From positions 13,415,501 through 13,479,500 of the forward strand of contig NC_092568.1 of NCBI RefSeq assembly GCF_037975245.1: a DNA stretch of 64,000 nucleotides. The letters run 5' to 3'. The notes below the pieces were generated by a model. It had not been told where the DNA came from, searched no databases, and worked only from the letters and a program-made list of their open reading frames with translations. Of this stretch, positions 62,301 through 64,000 are shown piece after piece. Position 1 is the first letter of the stretch. Each line of letters begins with the position of its first letter. The stretch comes from Apostichopus japonicus (Eukaryota; Echinodermata; Holothuroidea; Aspidochirotida; Stichopodidae). Position numbers and translations under genes: made by a program.

Positions 62301-63897
62301 GAATGTGAGACGGGCACAGATAGAACAGAAACTAGATCAGAAGGCACAGCAAGAAAAACAAGCCATTGCCACACAGAGGAAAGACTTGTTTAATGAAAGG
62401 AGAGAAAAACAAAGGGAAATGGTGAAATTGGAAGACTTAATGACTTTAGCCAATGAGGTACATTTTTGTGACAGATTTATCCATTCTCATGTTTTACATA
62501 TGTTACAAATATGTCCTATTTAGGTCTTTCAGAGTCTTCTTGTAGCTAGGCACAATCAAACATACTCTGAGATGTATTTCATTCTCAGCTAAATGACATT
62601 TCTACTTATCCAATAGAAGTTCATAGATGTCAATGGTCCAAACTTGATACCTCTATTATAAGTTAGGTATTACATTTTAAACAGTGATAAGATTCAATAA
62701 AAATAAAAAACAATGGAAGGCAAAACTATATGATTTACCTTATATGATACAGTTACATTCTAGGATCTGTTTCAGATAAGTCTCAAGAATTATTATATTT
62801 TCATATTTTTGGGGGGCTTTCAATTGATTGACACTGATGTAGTAGAAGTACATGGGAAGCACTTTTGTTTATAACTGAATGGATTCAGTAGTTATGCTAC
62901 TTACTGCTCTTTAGGCAAACAAAAAGATGGTAAGATGGTGTTTTAATACATAGCAGTCATATTTTTGTGTATAATAGATGACATATTGGAAAATAGTCAC
63001 AGTCTAATGATGGATTACAAAATGATGCTCTAGAATGTTTTCACAGATCGGAGAATCTAAATACTTGCTGGAGTACCATAGCTCATAAAAATAGCAATGT
63101 TACCAAGGTAAAGTTTGAGCTGTACACAACTTTAATGAGAGCTGAAATGTTTGTTTTCAGCTGCTATAGAATAAAAAGAAACACCATATCATATGAGAAG
63201 GAAACACCCATCTCAAGCAAACCGTATTAAGTGCTTGTATGACAGCTGCAGATAAGGAGAACATCACTGCTGCCTACTCCCTAGTACAACAAGCCTTAAC
63301 AGTCTTTGGCAGGGTACTCTCACAATCTGTGTTCTACACATGAGTGTAGTAATGCCTTCTCAAGCAGCAATATTTTCAACTGATGAGGGCCTCCACATGC
63401 TCTCAATGATACTTAAGACTTCTGTGAAGTCTACTGTTTAATGTTCTCATATATATCACAAGGAATCACCAAGCTATATTGTCTTTCTGGTTTGATGTTG
63501 GGGGTCACTTTTATATGCTGTTTGATCACAACCTTAAAATCCAATGAACAAAGTACATGTACTATATAATATAGTCAGCATAATGTGAGTCATGGAAATA
63601 ATGCCAATGATTGTCATGTGTAAATCTTGTTCTCAAGTGACTCACTAAACACAGTTTATCAAGTGAGTAGGGACAAGAGTTAAAATATCAAACGGTTATC
63701 TTTTTTCACATATGGAAGGTGAATTGCCAAGAACATGTTTGTGTTTTTTTTACCACAGCAAGAGGCATGGGATGAACATACAACTAAGTTGTCCAATTTC
63801 ATCTGCACCAAGACCAAACCAAGAATATTCTACATGCCCAAGACCCACACATCAGACACTAAGAAGAAACTGGCGGAGTCGAAGGATGATTTCATGG
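53370..63897 (+). CDS. PNN: Pinin, 5' part: first 8 coding exons, gene runs off the window
   Basis: Pinin is a nuclear-speckle protein that joins RNPS1 and SAP18 in the PSAP complex on spliced mRNA; in vertebrates it is also found at desmosomes. Exons: 53370-53485, 57424-57579, 58723-58794, 59404-59494, 59694-59791, 61657-61732, 62302-62457, 63759-63897. Phases agree throughout and give 301 residues before the last visible donor. Residues 1-36 (EKTKERLENVDESIRKLTGRD) match the pinin N-terminal coiled coil. Residues 40-90 are Gly/Arg rich, 116-145 hold an RDRDRD run followed by acidic EEEEEDEAKK, and PTLQSSVVAT (146-155) is the conserved pinin motif. NKRMFGLLLGTLHKFKQEA (179-197) opens the Pinin/SDK/memA domain, followed by a charged helix and HTTKLSNFICTKTKPRIFYM. 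The SR-rich C-terminus is not in the window. Exon 1 uses a weak donor (GTACTG), chosen because it alone keeps the phase into exon 2. The gene diverges from NUSAP1 across about 4.15 kb. Confidence 0.93.
54466..54655 (+). repeat. Dispersed repeat, GGAATCTATGC family
   Basis: GGAATCTATGCGATGGTGAT, a GTGTG run, CTTGG-CTCGTAAACAC and a TACTGAGTAGAAGAACCCT end recur in order at about 61140-61300, and the last part also near 120-165. It is an old interspersed family of unknown type. Confidence 0.45.
54668..56913. mobile_element. 2.2-kb hAT-like element in pinin intron 1
   Basis: Ends are CAGGCCTGTAAAAA at 54668 and the complement of CAGGGCTGTAAAAA ending at 56913. Identical octamers GTCTCAGG flank them (54660-54667 and 56914-56921). 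The size, ends and duplication indicate a hAT element of 2246 bp, larger than the others here. I could not recognise a transposase among its short frames, so it may be a decayed autonomous copy or a non-autonomous one. A second TIR-like block, CTTAGAGGGAACACTG, sits inside at about 55750, hinting at a nested fragment. A CGCCGCTAAAGCGGCG palindrome lies near the right end. Confidence 0.82.
59826..59998 (+). repeat. Tandem duplication, about 84-bp unit, in pinin intron 5
   Basis: TAAACTTGCTTTGTATAT starts at 59826 and 59910, each copy ending in GATGTGGTAACC and CATCCCAG. It begins about 35 bp after the pinin exon at 59694-59791. Confidence 0.88.
60995..61109 (+). mobile_element. Second hammerhead-like insert with 13-bp target-site duplication, in pinin intron 5
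   Basis: ATCAATATTTTCT at 60995-61007 and 61097-61109 flank an 89-bp insert. Its core (about 61032-61086) is the same sequence as the arm at 3644-3698, through the GATCGAAACGTCAGGCC block and the CTTACTTTTACAC end, here followed by a short CA run. Sharing the 3' end but not the 5' end with the 3.5-kb copy, and having its own direct repeat, indicates an independent insertion of a 5'-truncated element. It departs from the first copy within the ribozyme-like core. Confidence 0.55.
61133..61310 (+). repeat. Dispersed repeat, GGAATCTATGC family, second copy
   Basis: GGAATCTATGCCTTGGTGAT, then TGTCTTGTAAACAC and TTATTGAGTACAAGAACACT, in the same order as the stretch at 54466-54655. It lies in pinin intron 5, just after the hammerhead-like insert. 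Confidence 0.45.
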
Positions 63898-64000
63898 GTA
63901 TGTATGATGACTGTAAGATTGTGACTTCAAAGTGTGTATGATGGCAGGCCAAATGGGCAATATTGTCCTGTCTGAGCACTAAGCAGCAATGTAGTAACAT

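Noticed and set aside
1-64000. Retrovirus, LTR retrotransposon or Polinton copies
   Set aside because: No LTR pairs, integrase, capsid, protease or polymerase motifs of those groups were seen; the only reverse transcriptase belongs to the LINE.

Overview
The window reads as nuclear DNA of an invertebrate animal, most likely a marine deuterostome such as an echinoderm. The sequence shows AT-rich DNA, split genes with GT-AG introns, long intergenic stretches and many short transposon copies. The echinoderm guess is inference; no sequence search was run. Three conserved housekeeping genes can be rebuilt exon by exon.

Layout. (1) 1967-4349, minus strand: SRP9, the 9 kDa Alu-domain subunit of the signal recognition particle, 3 coding exons, 76 aa. 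(2) About 4.4-20.9 kb: no host gene recognised; it holds an SRP9-upstream tandem repeat, hAT-like and foldback elements, a tRNA-derived SINE and a 5'-truncated LINE of the CR1/L2 type (about 17.05-18.40 kb, minus). (3) 21001-21225 and 30783-31001, plus strand: two paralogous genes for tiny, very hydrophobic proteins (74 and 72 aa) sharing a GWPI motif and a C-terminal LP-T-N-VAQ motif, with no function I can assign. The DNA around them carries tandem duplications (100, 103 and 372 bp units) and hAT-like insertions. (4) 31-39 kb: no gene seen; a 296-bp tandem duplication and a nested pair of hAT-like elements. (5) 39131-49218, minus: NUSAP1, the nucleolar and spindle associated protein, 11 coding exons, about 525 aa, with two minisatellites in its introns. 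(6) 49.2-53.4 kb: divergent intergenic region between NUSAP1 and pinin, filled with foldback and TIR elements and a long TA microsatellite. (7) 53370 to the right edge, plus: the first 8 coding exons of PNN (pinin), about 301 aa visible, gene continuing outside. A 2.2-kb hAT-like element sits in its first intron.

The three recognised genes work separately: protein targeting at the ER (SRP9), spindle assembly (NUSAP1) and splicing/exon-junction-linked mRNA processing (PNN). Nothing suggests an operon or a joint pathway. The most unusual material is (a) hammerhead-ribozyme-like inserts with 13-bp target-site duplications at 3.5 kb and 61.0 kb, resembling Penelope-type retroelement ends, (b) the pair of small membrane proteins, and (c) a series of non-autonomous hAT-like elements with readable 8-bp target-site duplications, including one inside another, one inside a tandem repeat, and a 33-bp miniature one.
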